From NCBI GenBank assembly GCA_948146395.1, contig OX411555.1, positions 44,739,915 to 44,803,914 of the forward strand: a stretch of DNA of 64,000 bases, given 5' to 3'. Positions 1 to 10,385 of the stretch are shown piece by piece. A program made the translations under genes and the position numbers. Position 1 is the first letter of the stretch. The number at the start of each line of letters is the position of its first letter. A model generated the notes under the pieces. That model was not told the DNA's origin, ran no database searches, and saw only the letters and a list, made by a program, of their open reading frames with translations. Source of the stretch: Fragum whitleyi (lineage: Eukaryota > Mollusca > Bivalvia > Cardiida > Cardiidae).

Positions 1-720
1 GACGGGCATATCCCCAACAGCACCAGCGTAAAATCTTAAGTGGGAATTGAGGATTTCATCAATGTTCCTGTCAGAGTACCTCTTTCTAAAATAACAAGAA
101 TAGTCCGCCCATCCCAGCTGATGCCACCCCAAACCATGATTGACCCGCCCCTATAACGATCGTGCTCAGCAATGTTTTCTGCATGAAACCTTTCCCCCGG
201 CCTATTCCGGCCTAGCCCGCCGATCAGTGTTGTCCAGGCAATACCTTGACTCACCCGTGAATAGTACGGGGCGCAAGCGTCTTATGCGCCAGCCAACGTT
301 GTCCAAATCCCATGTTAACCGACGCCGACAATGAACTCGGGACAGCGGAAGACGAATAAATGGTCTTCTTGACCTAAGGTTATGCTCATGCAGCCGTGTT
401 CGTATGGTTTGAGTCGAAAATCGCGCTCCCGAGGCGTTTTGAAGGTCGGGACGTAGCTGCTTTATCGTAGCAAACCTGTTCCTTCGGTCTTAAATTATAA
501 AAAAAGGTCTTCTGTGACAAAGGTAGCTCTACTGCTACCTCCACCATGTCTCCTTACAGGTGTACAATACTTTTGGTATCGTGCCCAAGCTCTGGTTACA
601 ACAGTATGGTGTACCCCCAGTACCATGTCAACATCATTGAGGGAAGCCCTTACTCCACCATACCTAAAGCACACCACAATTGTTCGCCAGCTAAATATCG
701 TTTAACATTTGGATTACCCG
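1..720 (-). pseudogene. Tc1-like (IS630/Tc1/mariner) transposase relic, cut by window edge
   Basis: Read on the minus strand, 677-495 gives a helix-turn-helix segment (LGVHHTVVTRAWARYQKY followed by RRHGGGSSRATF), and 254-36 gives the DDE-core block (RPGERFHAENIAEHDRYRGG then MVWGGISWDGRTIL). These are hallmark Tc1-like transposase blocks in the right order. The link between them (about 480-260) needs at least two frame changes, and a readable piece RPDLQNASGARFSTQTIRTR shows the linker. The first catalytic aspartate expected in the FTDES-type motif is glycine (codon 255-253, FTGESRYCL). The copy is therefore inactive. The rest, with the other catalytic residues, lies left of the window. Confidence 0.85.
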
Positions 721-977
721 TGAGTAACGACTTAAAAGTCAATAAAGTACTGAAAAAGAGAAACTAAGCATCTACATGAAACCTGCACATGTAGAAAATG
801 AGAAAGGACGGGTAAGAAACTGGTGTTCCTCATTTTGCACGAGTCTCGCGGGAAAATTGCGTATCAAATTTGGTAATGTATAAATTATATATCTTGACAA
901 TATATTATTTAACAATTTTACACACGAACACGAATGTTGTTTTTTTGTTTTTTGTTGTTTTTTTAATCCGCTCCTGT

Positions 978-1165
978 TTTGTCTCTCACCAATGGGTTGA
1001 TAATCGTAGACCTATGTGAGATAGCGACTGGAGGCTAGGAAAGAATGTGGTGGTTGTACTGGTGATAGAAATACCAGGAATCCATTGTTAGGTGCTCCAG
1101 CCGCCGTGATATAACTGAAAAAATGTTGAAAGCGGCGTTAAAACTCCATTCAATTCAATTCAATT
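978..1165 (+). mobile_element. SINE, 5'-truncated, with 13-bp target-site duplication
   Basis: The 3' part of the mollusc SINE seen also at 33159-33387 and 57853-58112: GGTGCTCCAGCCGCC, then GAAAGCGGCGTTAAAACTCC and a CAATT-type tail. Flanks AATCCGCTCCTGT (965-977) and AATCAGCTCCTGT (1166-1178) match at 12 of 13 positions and mark the insertion. The tRNA-derived head is missing, typical of incomplete target-primed reverse transcription. Confidence 0.85.
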
Positions 1166-1294
1166 AATCAGCTCCTGTAGAATATCCCTCGTCATCCCTT
1201 TAAACAATTCCTACTTTCTGTTGCCTTGCTTCCACTGACCATTCAGAAGCTTCAAAATTAACACCAGCAAATATAATCGACGAATTGATCTGAA

Positions 1295-1450
1295 TGAAAC
1301 GTCGATCGTTCTGAACGATTTCAAATTGTGTGATCGATTACGGGGCGTCTTTGATTTGGGTGAGTGTTTGGAATTAATGTAGCGATGAGTGAGTGATTTG
1401 GAATGGTTTTGATTGTGAAGAATGCCATTTTCACAATGTTTCTAACTGGG
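1295..1450 (-). mobile_element. CAGTTAAC-family MITE fragment (one end)
   Basis: Shares the subterminal run of the MITE family (GGTGAGTGTTTGGAAT, GATGAGTGAGTGATTTGGAA, then ATTTTCACAATG and TAACTG). Only the end with GAGTG-type subterminal repeats is present, and it is degraded. Confidence 0.6.
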
Positions 1451-1555
1451 CGCATTTTACGTACGCATTTCCTCTTTAATTTACACGTATTACCGCTAGA
1501 ATATAAAGAATAACATATTTCCGTTACTTGTTGCTTTTGTATCTTGCACGAAGGA

Positions 1556-1660
1556 TCACCTTTATTAAGCGACCACTTTTATCACGCGACCAATTTCAGG
1601 AGTCCCATTCTAACAACTAGACGCATTTACTCTTAAGTTAACGTAAAAGTTAAATAAAGC
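1556..1660. repeat. AAGCGACC-motif repeat fragment
   Basis: TTTATTAAGCGACCACTTTT and GCGACCAATTTC followed by TTCTAACAACTAGACG match the subterminal motif of the TA-flanked elements at 32928-33485 and 46043-46388. A second fragment with the same CAACTAGACG junction is at 4785-4870. Confidence 0.5.
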
Positions 1661-1779
1661 TGTCGCTTATGGGAATGGTCTGTCAATACAATAGTTCATT
1701 GTAAATAATATAGGTCATTTTGACATTTTGATTTGTTCAATCAAATCGGTATTTTTATGGAACGATTTTGATATTCTAT

Positions 1780-2010
1780 TTGAAACATTTAATTTTCCCA
1801 CGTTACTTGTAACGGCTTTTGAAATGGCGTAAAATCGAATATTATGGTTCACATGTATTTAATTATGGTAAAAAAAATAACGTCGTTATACGCTCTCGGA
1901 ATATTTGCATAGTTGTTGCACTAGTATAATAACAATAATATAGTTTTAAAAATATTCTACGGGTTTATAACTCCCGCAACATAGGTTATCCTATATTCTT
2001 TAATGCTTTT
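1780..2010 (+). repeat. Dispersed repeat R1 copy (ACTAGTATAATAACA...CATAGGT)
   Basis: Shows the R1 landmarks: ATTTGCATAGTTGTTGCACT, AGTATAATAACAATAATAT, AAATATTCTACGGG and CCCGCAACATAGGTTAT. Other copies are at 5870-6125 plus 7040-7215, 18215-18570, and 54775-55000 plus 55770-55830. The left limit is approximate. Confidence 0.6.
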
Positions 2011-2104
2011 CGGTGGCTTATCGAGAAAGAACGGTAGATTATCACTTGATAATCTCACTGTAAAAGCAGTGAAATTATCAAAAACTTATACCCTGCTTTT
2101 GTGC

Positions 2105-2315
2105 ATTTCATACTATCTGACGCCATATATGCAGGGCGAAATAAGTGACGTCACAATGAACGTTACATAGCAATCACGTGCAAAATGACGCCCTTTACGA
2201 AAATTTGTCCTAGAAATTTCACATTTTGTCTTATTTTTGCATGAGAGAAATAGAATAATCGTTTGTTTTTCGAGTAAGATCGATCTTACACTGAAATAAA
2301 CGATTATCCTCTATA
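2105..2315 (+). repeat. Dispersed repeat R2, empty-site copy
   Basis: TATCTGACGCC, AAGTGACGTCACAATGAACG, GCATGAGAGAAATAGAATAA and TCGATCTTACACTG recur at 20310-20386 and 20823-20960, where a MITE splits the repeat. This copy carries no insert, so it acts as the pre-insertion reference. Confidence 0.7.
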
Positions 2316-2447
2316 TATTCAACGAAATTAACTATTTGTCTTATTATAATTTCGGATGACTTTTATTATTTAACAACCAAAAGATTCCTCTCATATGACT
2401 GCAAAAAAGCGATGATAAAACCTTTCACCATAATATGGTATGAATTA

Positions 2448-2640
2448 AACAAAACCACTAGATGCGTATCCGGATTTCATGGAAACTATTTTAAAGTTCA
2501 CCATGTCAATTTTTTCGTGGTAAGAAGCTGATTGGTCAATAAGATTCACTCGTTATTCGTATAGGCTTATTTTGTAATCCATGATTTTCTGTATGTACCA
2601 CATGTCATCTATATTCTATGTTTGAAAGATCCCTCACATA
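2448..2640 (+). repeat. Dispersed repeat R3, copy 1
   Basis: Shares AAAGTTCACCATGTCAA, TTGGTCAATAAGATT, CTCGTTATTCGTATAGGCTT and GTACCACATGT with 7915-8100. It follows a GTAACTACAGC hairpin in the second copy but not here. Confidence 0.65.
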
Positions 2641-2707
2641 TTTTATATGTGAGGGATGCTACGAGAAATTACTTTGGATTTTCTTAGGATTTTACGATTG
2701 ACAACGC

Positions 2708-2960
2708 ACATTTAGCTCCACTGAACGAAGACCAGTGAGGTAAATCATGGCGTCTGGTGTCCGCCATGAGTGCTGTCGTGCGTCCGCCCGTTTCTTTAAA
2801 AATCGACTTCTCTGAACTGCTTGGTAAAATTTAATTAAACCACATATCGAAGCGATTGATCTACCTTACAATGATTTCTTGTCGTTTCTCACACCAGTAC
2901 AATCGTATCACTTTTTCCGTACCACATGATGACAGTTATAACAAGATCCCTTTTCCTTTG
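2708..2960 (+). repeat. AGCTCACCTGAGC-type bivalve repeat, diverged copy
   Basis: Runs from TTTAGCTCCACTGAACGAAG through GGCGTCTGGTGTCCGCC, GTGCGTCCGCCCG, TTCTCTGAACTGCTTGG to CTTGTCGTTTCTC. It aligns with 11186-11440 over its whole length and, at the start and the GTCCGTC/CTTCTTC part, with the array at 44190. This dispersed repeat is very common in bivalve sequence as I know it; its mobility class is unclear. Confidence 0.6.
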
Positions 2961-3059
2961 ATTCTGTTTACGCAGCTAATTTTCCTGTAATAATTTGAAC
3001 AGTGGTTTCTTTTTTCTAGAAATAAATATGATACATTATCGAGGAAAACCTGCCTATAA

Positions 3060-3930
3060 CTGGGTAATTTCAATTGTTTTGCTTAAATTTTACAAAACCT
3101 ACAATGCTCTACTAAGCCTTGCTCAAAGAAACTGTTTATTTAAAAGAGAATAAAAATGAATGCACAAATTTTCTAGAAAACATTAATGAAAATAGAAAAG
3201 AAAAATACTTGAAATAAGATAGTACTTGTTGCATCCTCAAAACGGCCACTCACGCCAAATATATTCCTATCTCTTTACCAGGAAACATCAGCAAGAATGT
3301 GGACTCAACAGTGTATATTTTCTACCTTAAATAATGAATAGACTGGATAAGCTTTCAACCAATTCGTTCCCGGTATGTTGATGCGAAAAGTGCCAAAAAT
3401 CTTTTTTGACCCGTGACCGTTTTGATTCAATTATTATTGATATTAAAAGAGATCGGACTCCACAGCCGTCTTGACTATCGCCATCTTTTCAGAGATACGG
3501 TGAGGACCAATCGTAGATTGGTCGAAGGTGTTCAAAACCGGAAGACTGGTCCCACTGCCAACTTTCATACATGAGTCGCCGTAGGACCAGTCTACCAAAA
3601 CGATTGACAGAATTGCGAGGTATTTTGGGCAGTACAAATCACTTGACCGCCACATGGACCACATAATTACCATGTAAGAAAATGCACAAGCCGAATTCGT
3701 ACGTGTTTTATTACCATATTCATCGAGGAGTCAAATCAGTTTAGAGATTGTTTGGAGGTCTCTTATGAATTTATACATAATTTAAATTACATGTAAAATA
3801 ATAAAATTTTCAATTACAATTGATTTATAGTCCACAACAACTAACGGTGAAAAATGATCTGGCGTAGAGATCATGTAATATGTGTTATAAAAAAAAGAAA
3901 AAAAAGGGGGGAATGGCCTTATTTTGGGTT
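3060..3930. other. AT-rich stretch without recognised feature
   Basis: No splice-bounded exon, terminal inverted repeat or simple repeat stands out. A 76-codon open frame on the minus strand (3673-3443) has no recognisable domain or splice signals and is taken as chance. Confidence 0.4.
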
Positions 3931-3947
3931 CATTTTGCGGTTCTGTC

Positions 3948-4042
3948 TAATCTATGTTGGAATTGCTACGCATTCAAACATAGAAAGGTTTTGTTAAATA
4001 TATGTTAGAATTGCTACGCAATCAAACATAGAAAGGGTAACC
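3948..4042. repeat. Tandem pair of CTATGTT...AACATAG hairpins
   Basis: Two units about 60 bases apart each read (T)ATGTTGGAATTGCTACGC followed by ATTCAAACATAGAAAGG; the outer CTATGTTTG arms pair across each unit. Looks like a short foldback element duplicated in tandem. Confidence 0.55.
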
Positions 4043-4099
4043 TATGGTTAAATAAAAAATTCTTCTCTAAACAACAGGTCATAATTCAACCAAACTTAA

Positions 4100-5150
4100 C
4101 AGCATGGTCCTTGGGGTTTTCTCTTTCAGATTTCCTTGTTTAAATCTGTTTTGGCGATGATAGCGTGCTCTACGGCCTGTCGAGTCACCAAAACATGTGC
4201 ATTCATTTTGAAATATATAGACCTTTTTTTTTGCTTGAATGAATTCTTGGGTGTGAATGATCGTTGTCAGGATTATTCTTTGGATAGATATCTCTTCGAC
4301 TTCTCCCTATTTTTGTCGATATGACCTACTTTAACTTTACTTTAAGATTTCACCTAAAGATCATATAGAGTTTATTTGGAAAATAATATTATTCTAAAAA
4401 ATATTGAAAAAAATCTTAAGAAACTTCTTGCAAAAAGATGTTTTGTCTGTCCTATGATTCTTTTAAACACTTGCATGTATTCCATGATTTATTCAAACTG
4501 TATATCATTTACCAATTCATTTTTTTTCCATTTTCCATTCAATACAATCTCTGTCGTCCAGAGCTTCATATAGAGGGTGTTTTAAGGATTTAAAAACAAA
4601 GTATTTAAAAAATTGTAGCACAAACCCTTAGTTGTGGATACTCATTGGAATCGTCTTATCATTCATTTCATTGAGAATTAAAATTTTTAGACTGGCTTCA
4701 TCCCCTCTTACCTTTACCAACGATAATCTGAAGAACAATTCAAAGAATTTCTATGTTCATAGTGTTTCCTTCTCTTGTTGCTAAAACCTTGCTCCAGAGA
4801 CCACGTTTGATATGCGACAGATTTCATCAGGCGATCAACTTTTAGAGTCGAATTCCAACAACTAGACGATTAAATTTAGATCAATTTATTAGACTATAAA
4901 AGACGAAAAAATATTGCGTAATCGTTCGTTTATATGCCTATAAGATTGCGTCCAGTTTTTTAAGTTCTTGTCAAACGAGTGTTATACAAACGTTTCTCGC
5001 ATATCTCTCTTTGTATTCCATAACAAACAATCATCAGAGATGACATTGCCTTTTACATTTATAGGGTCACATTCTGAATGACATCATTACAACGTCATAC
5101 ATAATGTGCTTTTCGGCGGTATTATCCTATCGTGTCATAAATTTGTTTAT
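4100..5150. other. AT-rich stretch, no supported gene
   Basis: Holds short chance open frames (for example 4136-4324 and 4376-4573) of low-complexity composition and the AAGCGACC-type fragment at 4785-4870. Nothing else is supported. Confidence 0.4.
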
Positions 5151-5158
5151 ATTTATCA

Positions 5159-5281
5159 AGTACATAATATTGTTAATATGTTGGTTTTTAAAGTATAGAA
5201 TGTTGTTAATATGTTGGTTTAAAAAGTACAGAATGTTGTTAATATGTTGGTTTATAAAGTACAGAATATTGTTAATATGAG
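5159..5281. repeat. 33-bp tandem repeat, about 3.5 copies
   Basis: GTTAATATGTTGGTTT recurs at 5172, 5205 and 5238, and a truncated unit starts at 5271, so the period is exactly 33. Units also share AAAGTAYAGAATGTT. Confidence 0.85.
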
Positions 5282-5429
5282 AAAAAATCTGTCAAGAGAC
5301 AAGCTGATCTTAACCTAGTCTAGAATAGAATAGTTTTTAAGATCGCAAAGGCTTGCTTACACTTCAATTTTAGACGCCTGTCAGTATCTTTAATGGTTGC
5401 TCGTCAGGAAAACAACAGAAGCCTTGTTA

Positions 5430-5650
5430 CGTAAATAAGGAAAAACATGTTAGTGTCTTGAAAAATCAATATTATCTGGTCGAGATTGGAAGAATTTATC
5501 ATGACGAGGCTTTGTCGAAAGGGTTTGAAGAAATTCAGGTGAAAGTGTAAACAAATTGTTTCTAAAAATGGACAGCCTGATATCATGTTATGTTATCTGA
5601 CAGTTGATATCAGGTCAAAACAGGCTTCATTGCATTATAAATGTTAATCT
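5430..5650 (+). repeat. Dispersed repeat related to 49944-50270, right foldback arm lost
   Basis: Contains ATTATCTGGTCGAGATTGG, AGAATTTATCATGACGAGGC, AAATTCAGGTGAAAGTG and CAGGCTTCATTGCAT in the same order as 49970-50265. The mirror arm present at 50015-50088 is absent here. Confidence 0.65.
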
Positions 5651-5869
5651 AAGGAAATCTTTTCCATCCTGTATACCATAAAGGTGAATAGAATAGAAAA
5701 AAGTATACTGAAAGACTTTGAATTTTGAAAAAAAATATCTCTACTTGTATTTGATAAGTCCAATATTCTATATTAACTTCTCGCAGTCGAGGTTCCTGAA
5801 AGAGGATAAATATAAAATGGTTGTCATTAAATTACGAATTGATTAATATACTGATTAAAACGAGGGCTT

Positions 5870-6125
5870 GTTTATTTTTTTATTTATTTTTTTTTTATCT
5901 GCTTAATATGACGAGTGTAATTAATTCGGTTGTTTATTGGCACAAATTTGATATTCAAATCATACAATGATCCGAACTATTTCAAAAAACGACAAATAAT
6001 GTCAAATTGATCGTTAGAGAAACCTTTTCCGCGTAACATGTAACACCATTTGTAGATGACGTCATTTTGGTACGGTTACTAAATGACGTCGCTATACGCC
6101 TTTACTCTTTTATAGGGTTAATTCA
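5870..6125 (+). repeat. Dispersed repeat R1 copy, left part
   Basis: AATCATACAATGATCCGAAC, TTTTCCGCGTAACATG, ATGACGTCATTTTGGTACGG and GACGTCGCTATACGCCTTT align with 18290-18475. The right part of R1 resumes near 7040, so the tandem array between them sits inside this repeat. Confidence 0.6.
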
Positions 6126-6182
6126 CGTTTTTGAGGGTGTTAACATTTGCAGAGAGCCGAAAAATGGTTTAACGCGGGATTT

Positions 6183-7035
6183 AGAGCAACGTCTTTAGGA
6201 AAGCTGTATAATAATGTTGGACAAGGAAATTGATAAAGTGTATAGGCCCAGACCGAGAATATTTAAGTGAAAAAAGGCAGGGCGTTAACGGCATGTGAAT
6301 TTACTTATAAATCCATGTTTTCCCTCGTAAACGTTCGGGTTTTGTCCGTTAAGGTATGCCTATAACGGCCCGAAAACGCACATTTTATGCAATAATTTCA
6401 TAGAAACGATATAAAACCAGCTACAAACCTACTAAAAACCGTCATGTATTACACCGTTCATCTTGTTTTTACCGACGTTGATTGGCGAATTTATGACGTC
6501 AATCAATTTAACGCATAGAGCAACGTCTTTAGGTATGCTTTATAATAATGTTGGACAAGGAAATTGATAAAGTGTATAGGCCCAGACCGAGAATATTTAA
6601 GTGAAAAAAGGCAGGGCGTTAACGGCATGTGAATTTACTTATAAATCCATGTTTTCCCTCGTAAACGTTCGGGTTTTGTCCGTTAAGGTATGCCTATAAC
6701 GGCCCGAAAATGCACATTTTATGCAATAATTTCATAGAAACGATATAAAACCAGCTACAAACCTACTAAAAACCGTCATGTATTACACCGTTCATCTTGT
6801 TTTTACCGACGTTGATTGGCGAATTTATGACGTCAATCAATTTAACGCATAGAGCAACGTCTTTAGGTATGCTTTATAATAATGTTGGACAAGGAAATTG
6901 ATAAAGTGTATAGGCCCAGACCGAGAATATTTAAGTGAAAAAAGCAAGGCGTTAACTGCATGTGAATTTACTTATAAATCCATTTTTTTCTCGTAAACGT
7001 CCGGGTTTTGTCCGTTAAGGTATGCCTATTACAAC
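6183..7035 (+). repeat. 334-bp tandem array, about 2.6 nearly identical units
   Basis: AGAGCAACGTCTTTAGG starts at 6183, 6517 and 6851, so the period is 334. Units 1 and 2 differ at only a few positions (GAAAACGCAC versus GAAAATGCAC; AAAGCTGTATAA versus TATGCTTTATAA). Unit 3 stops near 7035 and is more diverged. Near-identity implies a young expansion or gene-conversion between units. No open frame spans a unit. Confidence 0.9.
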
Positions 7036-7130
7036 CCGAAAACTTATTTCACTAGTATAATAAAACACACGTAATATCACGCCTATTACAACCCGAAAAC
7101 TTATTTCACTAGTATAATAAAACACGTTTC
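7026..7130 (+). repeat. 57-bp tandem duplication, then R1 right part
   Basis: CCTATTACAACCCGAAAACT followed by TATTTCACTAGTATAATAAA appears twice, about 57 bases apart. ACTAGTATAATAAAACAC is the R1 landmark, so this is where the interrupted R1 resumes; its end (GACATAGGTCATATAATAAA) is at 7192-7213. Confidence 0.7.
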
Positions 7131-7167
7131 TTTGAAATAATTGCATAAAATGTGCGTTTCATTTCTC

Positions 7168-7191
7168 CCCCCCCCCCCCCCCCCCCCCCCA
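7168..7191. repeat. Poly(C) tract
   Basis: An uninterrupted run of about 25 C follows TTTCATTTCT. Its length in the assembly is uncertain. Confidence 0.8.
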
Positions 7192-7515
7192 TGACATAGG
7201 TCATATAATAAATTTTGGTATTCTATTCGATCGTATGTTTATTTTTTTACCACAACTAAGAGAAAAACAATGAAACAACTTTGTATCACTCTCAATAGGT
7301 CTTCAGTTTAACTTTTCCTCCCAACTTTATCTAATTTAAAGAACTTAAATGTTGATCGAGGATTCTTTCTTTCTTTTTTTACTTCATTGTTATTTCAAAG
7401 ATAACTCGATACTTTGAACTTAAACAGAACTTAAATGTCTAAAATATCATAATTGGGACCTAATAATGTTGAAGTAAGACACTGCTATATTATGTCATTA
7501 GACTTCCATTATAGA

Positions 7516-7690
7516 ATATAGATGTAATTGGAATGTAATTGAAAGTAATTGTAAATTACATATTGATTTCATTTGTACTTAATTACAATTACTTGTAATT
7601 GAGAATAGAGTCAATTACTAATTACATACAATTACTCCACAATTTGTAATTAATTACAGCTAATTACAATTACATTTTTCAATTACCCCA
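7516..7690. repeat. TAATTACAATTAC-type low-complexity tract
   Basis: Imperfect, self-complementary units of AATTGTAATTAC/GTAATTACAATT fill this stretch. It can fold on itself and is a typical degenerate satellite-like AT tract. Confidence 0.75.
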
Positions 7691-7854
7691 GGTCTGTTCA
7701 GTTAATAAATAAACTAAATCAGCATTAAGTCTTATCGTTACTTCGGAAAACCTTAAGTGTTTGACATACGGATGGTGCGTAGATTTCGATCTTATGGCTT
7801 CAAAAATCTTTCACCTTAACACGAGTTGCCTTCAACACAAAGTCGTTGTAATGC

Positions 7855-7905
7855 TAAAATCTAGTAACTACAGCTTGATAAGGCTGTAGTTACGAGATTT
7901 TAGAA
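7855..7905. repeat. GTAACTACAGC hairpin, copy 1
   Basis: GTAACTACAGC and GCTGTAGTTAC form a perfect 11-bp stem with TTGATAAG as loop, extended by AAAATCTA/GAGATTTT. Related hairpins are at 14489-14562, 16916-16952, 28733-28771 and 52712-52775. Confidence 0.85.
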
Positions 7906-7914
7906 TTACGTCGA

Positions 7915-8100
7915 CGAAAACCACCAGATTCGTTTCCGAATTTCGTGGAAATTATCTTAAAAGTTCACCATGTCAAAATTTTGTGTGTTAGAATGTTGTT
8001 TGGTCAATAAGATTAACTCGTTATTCGTATATAGGCTTATTTTGTATTGCAACATTTTCCTTGTGTACCACATGTTTCGTATTTTCTATGTTTGATTGAT
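7915..8100 (+). repeat. Dispersed repeat R3, copy 2
   Basis: Aligns with 2448-2640: AAAGTTCACCATGTCAAAAT, TTGGTCAATAAGATTAACTC, GTTATTCGTATATAGGCTT, GTACCACATGT. It lies directly right of the GTAACTACAGC hairpin. Confidence 0.65.
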
Positions 8101-8908
8101 AGTCCAGTCAATCTAGTACATGGGTTTGAACTTATTGAAATTGAAATTATAATTACACCATATGATAGAGGATAGAAAATGAACATGTAAAGAAAGTTGC
8201 AATTTTTTGCACCAGGCAAAATGAAGTTATTAGCATTTTTATTTATTCAAATCCATTATAATTGATTGACAGACATGGGTCCCTAGTGGCCATTACCATG
8301 TTATTAGACAGACATTTCCAGTGTCAGGTACAGTAGTAAATGGCCATGTGGGCAATTAAAAACTGATAAGCCTTCGGCTAGAGGGTGATTTAAAAACATA
8401 CTGGACGGTTAAGTTTGGCATCCTTTGCTAATACTGCTCTTTGCTTGTCAGTGTGTACATGTTAGGACAGCTAATAATGTATTTTAAGGTCTGATTTTAA
8501 TGTGATATAATCAAGAATTTAAAAATTATAATCTATTTGTGTTGATCTCTATACCTTTCTTTCATTTTAACTCAATACTGCACAAGAACAAGAAAATAAG
8601 TTTCCTTTGATTTGTTTAAGAATCATGATATCATGATTACAATTTCTTGTCCATTATCTGTACATGAAATTACTTATAAATAAACTTTCTGACCTTGTAT
8701 ATGAAATATTGATGAATCCGAAAAACAAATACTAAATCTCATGAGGCAAAGTTTCAAAATATGCAGTAGTTTTCCCCTCTGTTCATTGGGATTTCTTACT
8801 GATATCTTAACCAGTTTGCCGCAATTAAAGATATTTGTATAGCTTTTTTCATCTGTAACATGACATAAACGATGTTAATTAATAAGCCTGCAATACTAGA
8901 TCATACTA
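8101..8908. other. AT-rich stretch without recognised feature
   Basis: Short chance frames only; no inverted ends, splice-bounded exon or tandem repeat noticed. Confidence 0.4.
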
Positions 8909-8910
8909 TA

Positions 8911-9348
8911 CTGAGTTCCATAAGAAAGTGTGCACTTTCACTTTTTGCATTTCTATAGATTTTTACAAAGTTGGAGGAAAATTATGGAGTAAATTTGATA
9001 CCATACTTTAGGCAATGCCTTTTGAAATTAAAAGTCCAATTAGATTTGGATAAAGTATCGCATGCTGCATACGCGCAGGCAGAACATAAATTGTTGAGAT
9101 TTGACCTCCTTACAATCTTTTTCTATGGTAAGAGCTATGTGTTGATATTGCCTTATGGCGTTCATGCAAAACATGCAAAAACAAATGTCTCAATTTAGCA
9201 GAAAATATTTGCTCATTGCGTGATTTTTGCTTTCAAATATTGTTTGAACATACTCTTGGAGATAGTCATGCGACATTTCATGACGATAGATTGCATAATT
9301 TCAGAGATATTCAAAATTCAAAAGTGCACACTTTCTTTTGGAACTAAG
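8911..9348. mobile_element. MITE, CTTAGTTCC family, 438 bp, TA-flanked
   Basis: Ends are inverted: CTGAGTTCCATAAGAAAGTG at the left, and the right end reads CTTAGTTCCAAAAGAAAGTG on the other strand, extending into GTGCACTTT. TA flanks both sides (8909-8910, 9349-9350), as expected of Tc1/mariner-type insertion. A longer relative is at 29048-29870. No transposase is readable, so it is non-autonomous. Confidence 0.85.
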
Positions 9349-9459
9349 TATATTAGTAAAGAAATTAACTTTTGAAAAAGAAAATATGTTTAAGGAGTAT
9401 GAGAATCTTATCAAGTCCATTTTTTGACATCCACCTTCTTATGTTCAAATCTTATTGTA

Positions 9460-9895
9460 CAGTTAATAACATTGTGAAATTGACAAGGTGAATGATTTTG
9501 GAATGATTAAGGAATGAAATTGATTGAGTGTGTGGAGCGAGTTTTGAGTGAATTTAATGGGAGGTAATCCTATATCGAAAATTTTGTTCAGGATGAACAA
9601 AATTTGCAATAATGATTACCTCCCTTTAATAAAAAATACAAACAAGTGTATACATAGTTTCCTATTTCTTCAAGAACCTATGAGACGCTTGTAATTTGAA
9701 TTGTGTCAGTGAAATCGCGATTTTTATCTATCAAAATTTACTTTGACTGACCTTGTTGATTCTATATTTTTCAATGGGTTTGAGCGTTTTTGAATGTTTT
9801 GAGTGAGTAATTGGAATAAATGATTGGAGGGCTGAGTGATCGATTTAGAATGGTTTAGATTGAGGTCAATGTCAATTTCACGATGTAATTAACTG
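9460..9895 (-). mobile_element. CAGTTAAC-family MITE, complete, TA-flanked (436 bp)
   Basis: Left end CAGTTAATAACATTGTGAAA, right end CAGTTAATTACATCGTGAAA on the opposite strand, with TA on both sides. It carries the internal palindrome GGGAGGTAATC...GATTACCTCCC around AAAATTTTGTTC/GAACAAAATTTG, and a conserved GTGAAATCGCGATTTTT block. Confidence 0.9.
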
Positions 9896-10149
9896 TAATT
9901 GCTTTAAAAACCATGAGGTTTTCATCTGACATTTACTTTATTTATTTATAAAATAGTGATCTTTATTTGCAACTAATATTCGCTGTTTTTCTATTTGCCA
10001 TTAAACCATTGCGACTCTTTGTGTGAGATGCAATTACCATGTGAGTACCATACTTTCTTTATAACTCCTCATAATTTTTTAAAGTTCCAACTTTGTTTGA
10101 TTTGGATTTCATAAAACCTTTAACAATTTTTTCAGTATCTTCTCTGCAA

Positions 10150-10232
10150 CAGGAGCACATAACCATGGATTCCTGGTGTTTCTCTCACATAGTTGTACTA
10201 TAACCATATGCTTTCCAGCATCCGGCAGTCCA
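10150..10232 (-). mobile_element. Diverged SINE core fragment
   Basis: GGAGCACATAACCATGGATT, CCTGGTGTTTCTCTCA and CATATGCTTTCCAGCATCC align with the inverted SINE at 33225-33300. Both ends are lost. Confidence 0.55.
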
Positions 10233-10302
10233 CCTAACTTAGGTTTAGATCAAGCTATCTACTGTTTGGAGACAAATTCATTCTGTATAAGTAAATCAAT
10301 AA

Positions 10303-10385
10303 GGGATTGTGTGTAGCTCAGAGGCATGGACAGTGGTATTACAATCTGAGAGGTTAGTTCTAGGCTTAAATCCCGCCTGACCTTG
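10303..10385 (+). mobile_element. Possible tRNA-derived SINE head
   Basis: TGTGTAGCTCAGAGGCATGG resembles an A box, and TTCTAGGCTTAAATCCCGCC, 50-60 bases later, resembles a B box. Box B is off consensus, so this is likely a decayed tRNA-derived head rather than a tRNA gene. Confidence 0.35.

Noticed and set aside
36..254. Intact small gene at the left edge
   Set aside because: It is the catalytic block of a broken Tc1-like transposase, lacking the first catalytic Asp.
5159..5281. CRISPR-like array
   Set aside because: 33-bp units follow each other directly, without spacers.
6183..7035. CRISPR-like array
   Set aside because: Units are 334 bp, contiguous and without spacers; the genome is animal.
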